Virus record (IMG/VR): IMGVR_UViG_3300037234_000293
Span: 1-26,772 of that record
Origin: a virus
DNA length: 26,772 nucleotides
Strand: one strand, 5' to 3'
Position numbers and translations under genes: made by a program. Below the pieces are notes generated by a model. The model did no database searches. It saw nothing but the letters and a program-made list of their open reading frames with translations, and was not told where the DNA came from. Positions 1 through 8,596 of the stretch are shown here, one piece after another. Within the stretch, counting starts at the first letter, position 1. Every line of letters starts with the position of its first letter.

Positions 1-293
1 CATTTTGTACAACTTGTAGCGGATTTTATTGGATAAATACGGCATCTGGATTAGCAGTTACTGCCCATGTAAGAATGAGGAATGTAGATATTCCCGTTTG
101 GACAGTTGGTGGTTTCATTGTTGATGGTGATGCTCAAATTCAAATAAAATACACAATCGCCGTTATGAATGCAATAGATAATATAGACTATTTTCTCGTT
201 GATGGAAAGGAATTTCTAAAGAAACAAATATCACTCAGAGGGGTTCCAACAGTAAATAGGATTGTAGTAACACTCGAAGAAAAGGAAGGATAA
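1..293 (+). CDS. Unknown protein, 5' end outside window
   Basis: The reading frame that ends at the TAA at 291-293 is open back to the first base of the window (frame from base 3). The gene therefore very probably starts upstream, and the in-frame ATG at 75 need not be its start. The visible 97 codons include a CxxC pair right at the window edge (reads CTTC), which could be half of a zinc site if two more ligands lie upstream. The rest is a mixed beta-rich sequence with no family I recognise. It is followed one base later by the next ATG, so it belongs to the same late operon as the neck and tail genes. By position it may be a head completion or neck protein, but this is inference from gene order only. 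Confidence 0.75.
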   Translation, partial: FCTTCSGFYWINTASGLAVTAHVRMRNVDIPVWTVGGFIVDGDAQIQIKYTIAVMNAIDNIDYFLVDGKEFLKKQISLRGVPTVNRIVVTLEEKEG

Positions 294-294
294 A

Positions 295-531
295 ATGGAA
301 CAACCAGAAGTAGTTATAGAAGGTTTGGATGTAATTGATGTTGTAAGATATATTAGTCGTAAAAAGGATAAATTTATTGCTATCGTTTTAGCTGATCTAG
401 AAGAAGTGATGGAAAAAGATAGCAACGAATATAAGTTTGTTAGAAAACTATTTTTAGACGGGTTTAATGATTATACCCGCTCTGTAATGAGAACTCTCTT
501 CGGTAACGTGGAGGGATTGATAATGAAATAA
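295..531 (+). CDS. Small late protein of unknown function
   Basis: This 78-residue protein starts at an ATG preceded by a purine-rich ribosome site (AAGGAAGGA, about 4 bases away). Its TAA overlaps the ATG of the next gene (TAATG at 529-533), so the two are probably translationally coupled. The sequence is charged and predicted mostly helical, with no cysteines, membrane segment or signal peptide. It lies between the neck-region genes and the tail terminator candidate, where phages often keep small head-tail joining proteins. I do not recognise the family, and the structural role is only positional inference. Confidence 0.75.
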   Translation: MEQPEVVIEGLDVIDVVRYISRKKDKFIAIVLADLEEVMEKDSNEYKFVRKLFLDGFNDYTRSVMRTLFGNVEGLIMK

Positions 532-1325
532 TGACCGACGAGCTACAATATATTGAAAACATAAGTTATAATGCTCAAAAGTGGGCTGATTATTTCCTTG
601 AAAATCCAGTAATTCATGATGATAGGTATGCAGAAACATTAAGACGCACACAACAACAGATTCTATTAGTGATAAGAGATTTTATTAAAGGTGCAATATC
701 TGGACATAAAGAGTATACTCGATTTAACTGGATGCAATCTGAATTAATCACTGCATTCAACAATCCTGATATAATTAGAATAGACCCAGAAACAGGAGTT
801 CTATATTTATTTGTAGGGGCTGAAGAAGTGGTCGGTGATTGGGAAGATTTTTGGAGAGGATATGAGGCGGCATTAGCAGAAAGAGCACCTAATGCATGGA
901 GAGCCTCAGATGAGAAAAGACAACAGGTTTGGCGAGAAATCGTGTGGCCGAGTGATTATTTATTAAGTAGAACATTAGCCGTAAGACGAAGAGCATGGGG
1001 AAATAAAGCTCCTTGGTGGAATTGGTTAGAGGTTGGAAATGTAGGACTGGAAGGTGCTTTCCCTAAAAATAATCCCGCAACTAGTTTTCTATATCTTGCT
1101 CAAGATAAAGCTAGACAAATATTCAATGCGGCACTAGAAGTAGTGGAAAATGAAGAATTTAATGCTATTGAACAGGCACATACAAGATTTATACTTGACC
1201 CAGATAAATATGAACCATTTGATGTTCTTGGTGAATTTTATGCAGAAGGAAAGAAATACAAAATTTATATTACCCCAAAACGAGCATTATTGGGTGTAAC
1301 TGAAGCAAGAAGGCTTGGAAGGTAA
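531..1325 (+). CDS. Unknown virion or neck-region protein
   Basis: A 264-residue protein starting at an ATG that overlaps the previous stop. It is rich in aromatic and charged residues (several Trp-Trp and Trp-Asn pairs in the middle, residues ~150-170) and has no signal peptide or membrane segment. Its C-terminal ~40 residues (KKYKIYITPKRALLG) look like a beta hairpin. It lies directly upstream of the tail terminator and tube genes, where head-tail connector or tail completion proteins are normally encoded. I do not recognise the sequence family. A head-tail joining role is inferred from order only. Codon use and base composition match the neighbouring late genes. Confidence 0.8.
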   Translation: MTDELQYIENISYNAQKWADYFLENPVIHDDRYAETLRRTQQQILLVIRDFIKGAISGHKEYTRFNWMQSELITAFNNPDIIRIDPETGVLYLFVGAEEVVGDWEDFWRGYEAALAERAPNAWRASDEKRQQVWREIVWPSDYLLSRTLAVRRRAWGNKAPWWNWLEVGNVGLEGAFPKNNPATSFLYLAQDKARQIFNAALEVVENEEFNAIEQAHTRFILDPDKYEPFDVLGEFYAEGKKYKIYITPKRALLGVTEARRLGR

Positions 1326-1340
1326 AGAGGATAAGATGAT

Positions 1341-1790
1341 ATGGAACTAGAAAGAAAACAAGACTTAAGCATATATTACTGGCTAGAGAGTCTAATGCAA
1401 CCTTATCCTATGGTTAACGTTAATGATGGATATCCTGAAGGGGATTTAGAATTACCGTCCGTTACAATAGAATCTGACGCAATCACTCCCCACCTTAAAG
1501 AAATGGGTAGTCGAATTAGTTGGAGAAGAAGATTTTGGATAATTGATGTAATAGCTTTAAATAAAGCACAAAGAGACGAATTAACATCCATCATTTTAAA
1601 TGATATAGAAAATGGAATTTCAGTATATGATTATGACGAGGGCTTTCCGCCTGGCGTTTCGCCAACAGAGATTGGCTTATTATCACCCACTGATTGGGAT
1701 GTAAGAACAATACGAGTTTTTCCAATGTTGGTGGAGAAAATGTACTGGAGAAATACCATTAGATTTTTTACGGAATATAACGCAAAATAG
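1341..1790 (+). CDS. Probable tail terminator / tail completion protein
   Basis: This 149-residue protein starts at an ATG behind an AGAGGA-type ribosome site. Its size, its place immediately before the tail tube gene, and its pattern all fit the tail terminator or minor tail completion group. The pattern is PSVTIES near residue 40, then RRRFWIIDVIALNK, then a helix with QRDELTSIILNDIE, then a C-terminal RNTIRFFTEY strand. Members cap the tube and join it to the head. The match is by general pattern (a beta-alpha-beta fold in which a strand reporting on physical or biological units precedes a helix), not a confident motif. A head-tail joining protein is the main alternative. Confidence 0.7.
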   Translation: MELERKQDLSIYYWLESLMQPYPMVNVNDGYPEGDLELPSVTIESDAITPHLKEMGSRISWRRRFWIIDVIALNKAQRDELTSIILNDIENGISVYDYDEGFPPGVSPTEIGLLSPTDWDVRTIRVFPMLVEKMYWRNTIRFFTEYNAK

Positions 1791-1804
1791 GAGAATAAAG
1801 AGAT

Positions 1805-3007
1805 ATGGCTAGAAGAATTGCAATCCCATCTAAGCATGTCCAATTAAAGCTAGTTGGTTCAAGGGATGCGTTGGTAATTCCGAGAGTACAGCGACTAACT
1901 ATTACCGCAGATCGTCCATCAACTGACATTGATGAACTAGGTAATAGGCTACACGCTGGTACTGTTGAAGATGTACCACAAATTACTGCTACCTTCCAAG
2001 CGATGGACGTTGGTATGAAAGTGCTTGGTATTCTAACTGGAACTGATGCTGCCGCATGGCCTGCGTCTGGAGTAAGTATCACCGATATTGGTGAAGTTGA
2101 TCTAATTGCTCATATTAGAGATTACACTGCAAATGACTATGTAAAGATGGCACACGCACGTAGATGTACAGTTCGTGATTTTTCATTCAACTATTCAGTT
2201 GAAGGAGAATCAACAGAAGAATATACCATCATTGGAACACAAAAGAGATGGTTCAAGAATGATGTTGTTGCTATCAAATATACATCAGGCGGTACAGGAC
2301 CTCTTGACTTAGTAGAAACACCAGCAAATTTGAAAAATGGTGACGAATGTATTTCAGTTATCGTTGATGGTGTCTATTTTGATAGAGTACCATCAACACC
2401 GGACCCTGGAGAATACAGTGTTTCAACTGATGAATTAACATTAGGAACAGCACTTGTAGACCAATGCATTGCTATTTTCCAATCAGCTTTATCAACTGAC
2501 GTATGGACAGATGTATCTGACGATACAATGCCAGCGGCTATTCGTGGTCTTGATGTACCTGTAAAATTACTTGCAAATAGTATTGCAAGGGTACAATCAG
2601 TGACCTTGAATGGTACTTTCAACCCCGAAACAGTACGTGAAATGGGCAACCGTGACGTAGTTGGATATCAGCTACAGGTGCCAAGTGTAACTGGAACAAT
2701 TACCGTATTAGATACTGATACTGAATTAGTATCACTATTTGCAACTGGTGAATTGGCTCCAACAGGAATCACAGAATTTCAAGCTTCGGAATATACAGCA
2801 TCAGGTATTACATTAGATGTGTTCTTACAAGACCCAGCAGATAAGGTAGAACCATTTGAAATCTTGAAGACAGTTTATGTACCTGGACTAGTTGTAACTA
2901 GTGATGGATTTACTTCCAACATAAATGCTAACGCACAACAAACGTTTGATATCAAGTCTGAAGACGGAAACATTATTGTTTATAGCGGAATCAGACCTGG
3001 TTCGTAA
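1805..3007 (+). CDS. Major tail tube protein with two tandem tube domains
   Basis: A 400-residue beta-rich protein lying just before the chaperones and tape measure, where the tail tube gene sits in long-tailed phages. Two segments align without gaps at an offset of 235 residues: residues 27-70 and 262-305. Both begin RVQ, share ELGNR or EMGNR 17 residues later, then a Gly, a VP pair, alternating Thr residues and an Asp. This indicates an internal duplication of the tube domain. A duplicated tube domain is known in phage T5 pb6, which forms trimeric rings with pseudo-sixfold symmetry; a similar trimer is my inference here. The start ATG has a GGAG site upstream. The gene is followed by a strong terminator, as expected for an abundant structural protein. 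No sheath gene precedes it, which argues against a contractile tail. Confidence 0.85.
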   Translation: MARRIAIPSKHVQLKLVGSRDALVIPRVQRLTITADRPSTDIDELGNRLHAGTVEDVPQITATFQAMDVGMKVLGILTGTDAAAWPASGVSITDIGEVDLIAHIRDYTANDYVKMAHARRCTVRDFSFNYSVEGESTEEYTIIGTQKRWFKNDVVAIKYTSGGTGPLDLVETPANLKNGDECISVIVDGVYFDRVPSTPDPGEYSVSTDELTLGTALVDQCIAIFQSALSTDVWTDVSDDTMPAAIRGLDVPVKLLANSIARVQSVTLNGTFNPETVREMGNRDVVGYQLQVPSVTGTITVLDTDTELVSLFATGELAPTGITEFQASEYTASGITLDVFLQDPADKVEPFEILKTVYVPGLVVTSDGFTSNINANAQQTFDIKSEDGNIIVYSGIRPGS

Positions 3008-3045
3008 GATAGTAAATAAAAACTAAATTAGCCAAAAAGGACCAA

Positions 3046-3089
3046 AAAAGGGGCTACAGATACAATTACATTGTATTGTGGTCCCTTTT
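3046..3089 (+). terminator. Intrinsic terminator after tail tube gene
   Basis: The 99-base gap after the tube gene folds into a long hairpin. The inner stem is ATACAAT / ATTGTAT around a TAC loop (3060-3076). After one bulged G, the outer stem pairs AAAAGGGGCTACA with TGTGGTCCCTTTT, with three G-U pairs. The right arm ends in TTTT. It probably limits transcription of the tail genes beyond the highly expressed tube gene, though it may be only partly efficient because no new promoter is visible behind it. Confidence 0.8.
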
Positions 3090-3106
3090 AATTATGGAGA
3101 GGTAAG

Positions 3107-3847
3107 ATGAGTAAAAGTGTAGAAAGAAATGATATAGATATAACCAAGCTTTTTCGGTATGAAAAGGAAGTAGAAATCAAAGATGAATTAAGCCAACAAT
3201 CCGGTAAATTTTATTTACGTATTATTGGTGATGCTGATATGAATAAGGCTAGGGTTTTTGGTCTTAGGGAATCTAGTAGATTACGCAAAGCACTAAAAGA
3301 CCCTGATAGTTTTGAAAGAGAAGCATTTATCAGTGAATTACCTGAATTTAAATCAGATGATATTCTAATTCAAGCAGTTATATTATTAGCTACTGGTGAA
3401 ATTCATCGTGAAGCAGTAAATATCACTGATGTACCAGAACCAAAAGCACCAAAAAGCGATGCTTCTTTGGAAGAATTAGAAAAATATCAGGAAGAGGTCG
3501 ATGGATGGGGCAATAAATATAATAATGAAGTAGACAAAACAATGAGAAAGCTTCAACGTAAAGAACAAAAGAAATTAGAAAAAGTAGAAACAGATGATCT
3601 TTACGCTCTTTATGAAGCATACATCATTGATCGACTTTGTTCAGAAGAGATGTCTGGTAAGTATTATAGCAAGTGTGTTTTTATGGGAACTTATGCAGAC
3701 CCTAAATATCAAAAGAGAGCATTTACTAGTTTTGATGAGTATGACAATGCATCTTCACATTTGAAAGATCGTCTGACAGAGCAGTATAGAATATTAGAGC
3801 TTGGCATGGACCAACTAAAAAAATTGCCAGAAGCAACGCAATCGTAA
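3107..3847 (+). CDS. Tail assembly chaperone (gpG-like, short form)
   Basis: A 246-residue soluble, highly charged, mostly helical protein between the tube and the tape measure genes. This is the position of lambda G and its counterparts, which coat the tape measure protein during tail assembly and are absent from the virion. A GGAGAGG ribosome site precedes the ATG. The middle (residues ~105-165) is a Lys/Glu-rich probable coiled coil. The decisive clue is a canonical A AAA AAA slippery heptamer 21 bases before the stop, together with a long open -1 frame after it, the arrangement used by most long-tailed phages to make a G-T fusion. Zero-frame translation ends at TAA 3845-3847. Confidence 0.85.
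   Translation: MSKSVERNDIDITKLFRYEKEVEIKDELSQQSGKFYLRIIGDADMNKARVFGLRESSRLRKALKDPDSFEREAFISELPEFKSDDILIQAVILLATGEIHREAVNITDVPEPKAPKSDASLEELEKYQEEVDGWGNKYNNEVDKTMRKLQRKEQKKLEKVETDDLYALYEAYIIDRLCSEEMSGKYYSKCVFMGTYADPKYQKRAFTSFDEYDNASSHLKDRLTEQYRILELGMDQLKKLPEATQS
3817..3823 (+). promoter_or_regulatory. -1 ribosomal frameshift site A AAA AAA
   Basis: In the chaperone frame the codons read CTA AAA AAA TTG, so the last base of CTA plus the two AAA codons form the canonical X XXY YYZ heptamer. Slipping back one base continues in an open frame to TAA at 4117-4119. A possible downstream pairing, GCAACG (3833-3838) with CGTTGC (3881-3886), begins 9 bases after the site and could stimulate slippage. 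That part is weak and untested. Confidence 0.85.
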
Positions 3848-4119
3848 GTATTTGGTCTTCTCATAAACATACGGAATTGCCGTTGCACACTGCTCTGCCC
3901 CCAGCCGATGAATTGCCTTGGACAATCGCTTGGGTAATAAGAAAGAGAGCACAGATTGATTCTTTCTTCGAATTACCAAAAGAAAAAAGACCACCTGATG
4001 ATATGATCTGGTATGGAACACAAGATGATATTGATCGTTGGTTTGATAAAGTATTTAAGAAAGGAGAAAAACCTGGTAAGGAAGTTACCTTAGAAATTGA
4101 TTCAAGTGAGATAGAATAA
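3823..4119 (+). CDS. Frameshift extension of tail chaperone (gpT-like part of gpGT)
   Basis: This is the -1 frame continuation of the chaperone gene: 98 codons that join 239 codons of the short form to give a predicted 337-residue fusion. The frame is stop-free from the slippery site onward. Its first in-frame start-like codon is a TTG at 3877 with no ribosome site, which argues against independent expression. The segment contains the pattern DELPWTIAWVIRKR followed by a DDIDRWFDKVFKKG helix and an acidic tail. In lambda the T part recruits tail tube subunits to the G-coated tape measure. The same role is inferred here from gene order and the frameshift, not from sequence similarity. Confidence 0.8.
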   Translation: MARSNAIVSIWSSHKHTELPLHTALPPADELPWTIAWVIRKRAQIDSFFELPKEKRPPDDMIWYGTQDDIDRWFDKVFKKGEKPGKEVTLEIDSSEIE

Positions 4120-4121
4120 TA

Positions 4122-7100
4122 ATGGCTGATGTAAAAGCATTAACTAGACAACTAATCCAAGAACTCAACGAAGTCGCCAGATGGTCTGAAGAAGCTGGAG
4201 AAGAGTTAGAGAAATTTTCTGGCATCCTTGAAAAATTTTCTGGAGAATCAACACACTTTCTTCCAGGAATGAAGGGGATAGTCAATATTGTTAATGATAT
4301 GTCCCTTGCAATGCGGGAACTTGGATTTAGTGATCAATATATCAATAAGACCCGTGTAGCACTAATGAATTATGCCGCTGAATATGGTAATCTTGCAAAC
4401 ATTCAAGGCAAATTATCAAGAATGCCAAAAGGCGATGCCACTGGTACAGGATTGCTCGCTAGACTTGGACCTTTACGTGACGCAAGACGTGCCGCAACAA
4501 TACAGGCTGGAAGACAAGAAGCGGCAGACTTGGCACGTATGGTGGCAGATATTCCTATTGCAGATATTGCCGCCGCAGGCGGGGATATTCAACGTATCAT
4601 TACACTCCGAAGAGAATATTTTGCCCATCTTGAATCAGAAAAACAAGTATTACATGAAATAGCCCTTGTTGAAAACAAACTTATAAATCAAGCTATTGAA
4701 AGAAGAAATATTGTTCAAGAAATGCAGGCACTTCAAGATGCGGCAAGAACTATGGGAGCGGGAGTAGGAAGAGGTGTCGCTGTTGCACCAGGCATTCCTG
4801 AAAAGATATTACCACCTGTAACTGAAGTTGAAGGCAGTATTAAACGAATTACAGAACATTTTGAGGATTTTATTCCTGGTGGACAAGTTGGAATAGATAA
4901 TTTTATAGGAAAGATGAAAGATTGGGAAATTGAGACAGCAAAAGTTACATATGCCCATGAAGACTTATCTTCTGGAATCAAAACATTCAGCTTTAGAGTT
5001 GATCGAGGGGGAAGCGCTGTTGCTACTGCCACTCTTCATATGGACCAGTGGGGCAATGTGCTGAAAGATACCGGCAATAAGTTTAGAACATTCAGTAGTG
5101 CGATTGGTAGAAACTTACTAAAGGTTCTACAATGGGGTATTGCAACCGGATTTGTTTATGGAATAATACAACAATTATCTGGAGCGATGAAACAGATCAC
5201 TGAACTTGAGACTAAATTAGCAGATGTTCAAGTTGCTTTAGGTAAAAGTACTGGTGATCTAAATGTAATATTCAAAGAAGCAGCTATAATTGCTGATTTA
5301 ACAAGTCAAAGTCTTACAGGTGTGGTAGAAAGTTATGCATTAGCATTTCAGGCGGCAGGTGGTATGGAAGACCCTCTTATAAGAAGTGCTAAAGCAAATG
5401 CTTTGTTAAGAGAATCTATGATTTTGTCAGCATTATCAGGATTAGAACAAGCCAAAGCTATGGACACTTTGATCGGGGCATTACGTCAAACAGGTAGAGA
5501 ACTAGATGACGGACGTGAGTTATTAGATAAATGGGTAGCAGTTTCACGTGAATCCAATGTATCTGTTGCTACTATGGCAGAAACTTATGCGATTGTTGGA
5601 GCACAAGCAAAAGACCTTGGATTGGAATTTGAACAATTGAATGCTTTGGCCGCAACATTGGCAGAAGCAACTCCACTGTCAGCAACAGAAGTTGGTAATG
5701 CTCTTCGTGGTATTATGGCAGGATTCCAGACTTCACAGGCTGAAAAAGTACTTAATAGATTTACAATCGAAACCAGAGAAGCAAGTGGAGAATTAAAGAA
5801 TTTCTGGTCATTATTAGAGGAAATTTCAATGTTAATTGCATCAGGAGCACTATCACCTGCTGAAATCACCGAAATTTCCAATGCGATTGGTGGTGGATAC
5901 CGTCGTGGTGGGCAAGTACAAGTAATTCTTCGTGGAATGGCAAGATCACAACAACTTGTAAATGTACAATGGGATGCAGGTGGACAAGCCGCAGATGCTC
6001 TAGAAATCAAAATGGCTACATTACAAGCGGCTATTACTCGTTTAGGAAATGCTTTTGGACAATTTGCCCAAACATTAGGCGAGGAAGGAGGAGTTTTGGA
6101 TATAGCCAGATTCCTTGTTGAAGCATTTACTCTTTTTGTAGGTGTTATAGATGACCTAGTAGCAGGTCTAGGTAAAGCAACACCTTATCTACTATCATTT
6201 GCGGCGGCATATGCGGTGCTAAATACTCAACAAATGGCGGGTCTTATGGGCAAGCCAGCAGGAGGTTTATTAGCAGGAATAACTGGAATAATGGGACCAC
6301 CTCAAGCCGGAGGCCAAATGGCACTGCCAGGAATGGCACCTTCTAGAATGCAAGCCCTCTCAGGAGCAAGAGCCGGACTCACAAGCAAAATGCGTGGAGT
6401 TGATCCATTAGCCGCTGGTATTGCTCTTGGTGTTCCGGCACTTACAGCAATTCAAGCCGCTGGAGCGGCCACAGATGAGGAGCAGACGGAAGGTTTCATC
6501 AGGGCTGGTGGTCAATTCGTGGGGGCTGTAATTGGAGGGTTAATAGGTAGTGCTACAATAGTTGGTGCACCAGTTGGAGCCGCAATTGGAGCGGCTATGG
6601 GTGGTGCATTTGCTGATTCTGTAACCGATACTGATATTGGTGCAAGAATAGCAGAAACATTTGTTGCTGAATCTAGAAAAAAGGACATTGAGGCGGGAGT
6701 AATTCCTCCAACAATAGAGGAGTTAATACCAGAAGGTGATGAGATAATAGCAAATATTATGGCATTTTTTGGTAATATAACAGAGCTTTTAGTTCCTGGA
6801 AAACAATGGGAACATGTTGAAAGACCAGCGGGAGAGAGATTTGTCACAGGAGATGACGTTATAATCAATATTCTTAAAGGCAATATTGATACTAAACTGG
6901 CTGAAGGATTGTTTAGTCAAGAAGCCGCTGATGTGCTTAAGGACTTAATTGATGCCGCATATAAAGAAGGACTTGAGGAAGGCGATCTCTCTGGAGCGTT
7001 TCGTCAATTAATAGAAAAGTCTACACCAGAAATGGAACGAGCCGCCGGTCCAATTGTTGCGGCATTTTTGGAAAAAATGAGACGAGAATTCGTTCTTGGG

Positions 7101-8594
7101 GATATTGGTTTAGGGGAATTAATAGACATCTCTAAAGAAATCACTGCACCAAGAATTGCTACCGATGTTGCTACATTAAAAGAAACATTAAGTCTCGTTG
7201 GAATAGACGTTGGTACAAATGAATTAATACAAACTTATTTGGATTTGGACGACACTGTACAAGTTTTATTACTATCTGCTCAACAATTGGCTGTAGCAGA
7301 AGATTTATTGACTTTTGTAAGAGAGGAAGCTACAAAGGCAACTGAAGAGTATAGAAGCGCTATAGAAGGAGGAGCAACTGAGGGAGAGAAAGCTAAAACA
7401 GCGGCTGGAGATTATAGAAAAGTTATAGAAGGAGTAACTGAGGCAGAGAAAGCTAGAAATGATGCCATGCAGAATTTAACAAGCACATATGAAACTCTTA
7501 CACGGGCACAAAGAGTCTCCTCAGTACAACAAGTACAAATAGTTGATGTTGGTAAATTGACACCTGCACAAGTACAAGCGGGTGTAACATTAGCCCAACA
7601 ACTTACATATGCAGAAAAAATAGCCTTAGCGGAAGGTCAAGAAGAAGTTGCCAGAGATTTGACAGATGCATTAACACCACTCATGATAAAAAGTGGTGAA
7701 GGGATTGGTGCAATATACGGAGAGACTATTGGTAGAACTACATCGGAACATCTAATGGAAGCATTTGATATTCTTGGTTTTGAAACCGAAATAAAAGAAC
7801 AACTATTTCAGCTTAGAGATATGAGAGAACAACTCGGTCAAGCAGATTATCCCGCTCTAATGAGAAGATATGGACAAGCAAAAGCAACGATTACGGCACA
7901 ATTCCCAGAATATGAATTACAAGAAGATACAGTAGGATTAATTCTAAAGGACGGCTTCAGAGAATTTCATGGAGATATGACCATACTTAACCTTGCTATG
8001 CAAGATTTGATTGACATCAATGAACAGCAATTAGAAGGTGTGTGGAATATTCCGGCAGGAATGACTGCTATGGTTGCAATAACATCTCTATATAGACAAG
8101 TTCCAGGGGGAGGGGGTGGAGGTACATCCTTTGAGGAATTATTCAATCAAATGGTAGAGGCCCAAGAAGAAGCAGAACCAGGTACAATTGCGTCATTGGA
8201 AGCACAACTGGAAGAACTAAATCTAACTATTGCTGATTATCAAGGTGCGTTAGAACTGGGTCCAAAAGAAACTGGAATACGGGAACACATATCATTACAA
8301 GCAGATTTAGTAGACCTAACAGCCCAAAGGGACGATCTTCTTCAACAGATTGCTATGACACAAATGGGACAGGGTTTGGGAATGGCCGCACAAGGGGATG
8401 TAAGTATTGTAGATCAATTACGAGAAGCATTAACAATTCAAAATAAGATCGAATTGAACGCTAATATTAGATTGGTTGTAGACGGCAGAACACTTGCAAA
8501 TATTGTAAAACAATATCTATTTGAGGATTTGGTTGGAGAAGCAAGTAAATCACTTGGCGGAGGCGGTGGTAATTACGTAGTTACACCTGAATAA
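4122..8594 (+). CDS. Tail tape measure protein
   Basis: At 1490 residues this is the longest gene in the window, directly after the chaperones. It sets tail length and is ejected with the DNA. Residues 1-300 are helical and coiled-coil-like. Residues ~331-660 resemble the conserved core of TP901-type tape measure proteins, with a run of helices containing SQSLTGVVESYALAFQAAGG, SRESNVSVATMAETYAIVGA and TPLSATEVGNALRGIMAGFQ. Hydrophobic Gly/Ala-rich segments occur around residues 689-705 and 795-838, as expected for the part that inserts in the host membrane. Residues ~1046-1135 are a charged coiled coil holding an imperfect tandem duplication. At about 0.15 nm per residue the tail would be near 220 nm, a rule-of-thumb estimate. 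The ribosome site is weak, so coupling to the chaperone stop two bases upstream is likely. Confidence 0.95.
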   Translation: MADVKALTRQLIQELNEVARWSEEAGEELEKFSGILEKFSGESTHFLPGMKGIVNIVNDMSLAMRELGFSDQYINKTRVALMNYAAEYGNLANIQGKLSRMPKGDATGTGLLARLGPLRDARRAATIQAGRQEAADLARMVADIPIADIAAAGGDIQRIITLRREYFAHLESEKQVLHEIALVENKLINQAIERRNIVQEMQALQDAARTMGAGVGRGVAVAPGIPEKILPPVTEVEGSIKRITEHFEDFIPGGQVGIDNFIGKMKDWEIETAKVTYAHEDLSSGIKTFSFRVDRGGSAVATATLHMDQWGNVLKDTGNKFRTFSSAIGRNLLKVLQWGIATGFVYGIIQQLSGAMKQITELETKLADVQVALGKSTGDLNVIFKEAAIIADLTSQSLTGVVESYALAFQAAGGMEDPLIRSAKANALLRESMILSALSGLEQAKAMDTLIGALRQTGRELDDGRELLDKWVAVSRESNVSVATMAETYAIVGAQAKDLGLEFEQLNALAATLAEATPLSATEVGNALRGIMAGFQTSQAEKVLNRFTIETREASGELKNFWSLLEEISMLIASGALSPAEITEISNAIGGGYRRGGQVQVILRGMARSQQLVNVQWDAGGQAADALEIKMATLQAAITRLGNAFGQFAQTLGEEGGVLDIARFLVEAFTLFVGVIDDLVAGLGKATPYLLSFAAAYAVLNTQQMAGLMGKPAGGLLAGITGIMGPPQAGGQMALPGMAPSRMQALSGARAGLTSKMRGVDPLAAGIALGVPALTAIQAAGAATDEEQTEGFIRAGGQFVGAVIGGLIGSATIVGAPVGAAIGAAMGGAFADSVTDTDIGARIAETFVAESRKKDIEAGVIPPTIEELIPEGDEIIANIMAFFGNITELLVPGKQWEHVERPAGERFVTGDDVIINILKGNIDTKLAEGLFSQEAADVLKDLIDAAYKEGLEEGDLSGAFRQLIEKSTPEMERAAGPIVAAFLEKMRREFVLGDIGLGELIDISKEITAPRIATDVATLKETLSLVGIDVGTNELIQTYLDLDDTVQVLLLSAQQLAVAEDLLTFVREEATKATEEYRSAIEGGATEGEKAKTAAGDYRKVIEGVTEAEKARNDAMQNLTSTYETLTRAQRVSSVQQVQIVDVGKLTPAQVQAGVTLAQQLTYAEKIALAEGQEEVARDLTDALTPLMIKSGEGIGAIYGETIGRTTSEHLMEAFDILGFETEIKEQLFQLRDMREQLGQADYPALMRRYGQAKATITAQFPEYELQEDTVGLILKDGFREFHGDMTILNLAMQDLIDINEQQLEGVWNIPAGMTAMVAITSLYRQVPGGGGGGTSFEELFNQMVEAQEEAEPGTIASLEAQLEELNLTIADYQGALELGPKETGIREHISLQADLVDLTAQRDDLLQQIAMTQMGQGLGMAAQGDVSIVDQLREALTIQNKIELNANIRLVVDGRTLANIVKQYLFEDLVGEASKSLGGGGGNYVVTPE
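7347..7469 (+). repeat. Imperfect tandem duplication inside tape measure gene
   Basis: Two adjacent copies of about 63 and 60 bases encode EYRSAIEGGATEGEKAKTAA and DYRKVIEGVTEAEKARNDA. They share AATAGAAGGA-type and GAGAAAGCTA blocks at DNA level and differ by one codon. The repeat lies in the coiled-coil part (residues ~1076-1116), where a gain or loss of helical units would alter tail length slightly. Confidence 0.75.
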
Positions 8595-8596
8595 AT

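Noticed and set aside
1341-3007. Contractile-tail (myovirus) gene order
   Set aside because: No sheath-sized gene precedes the tube gene, and the genes after the tape measure do not include recognisable wedge proteins. A sheath outside its normal place cannot be fully excluded.
3877-4119. Independent gene starting at TTG for the chaperone second frame
   Set aside because: There is no ribosome site, and the frame is open upstream to a canonical slippery heptamer, so frameshift expression is the better explanation.
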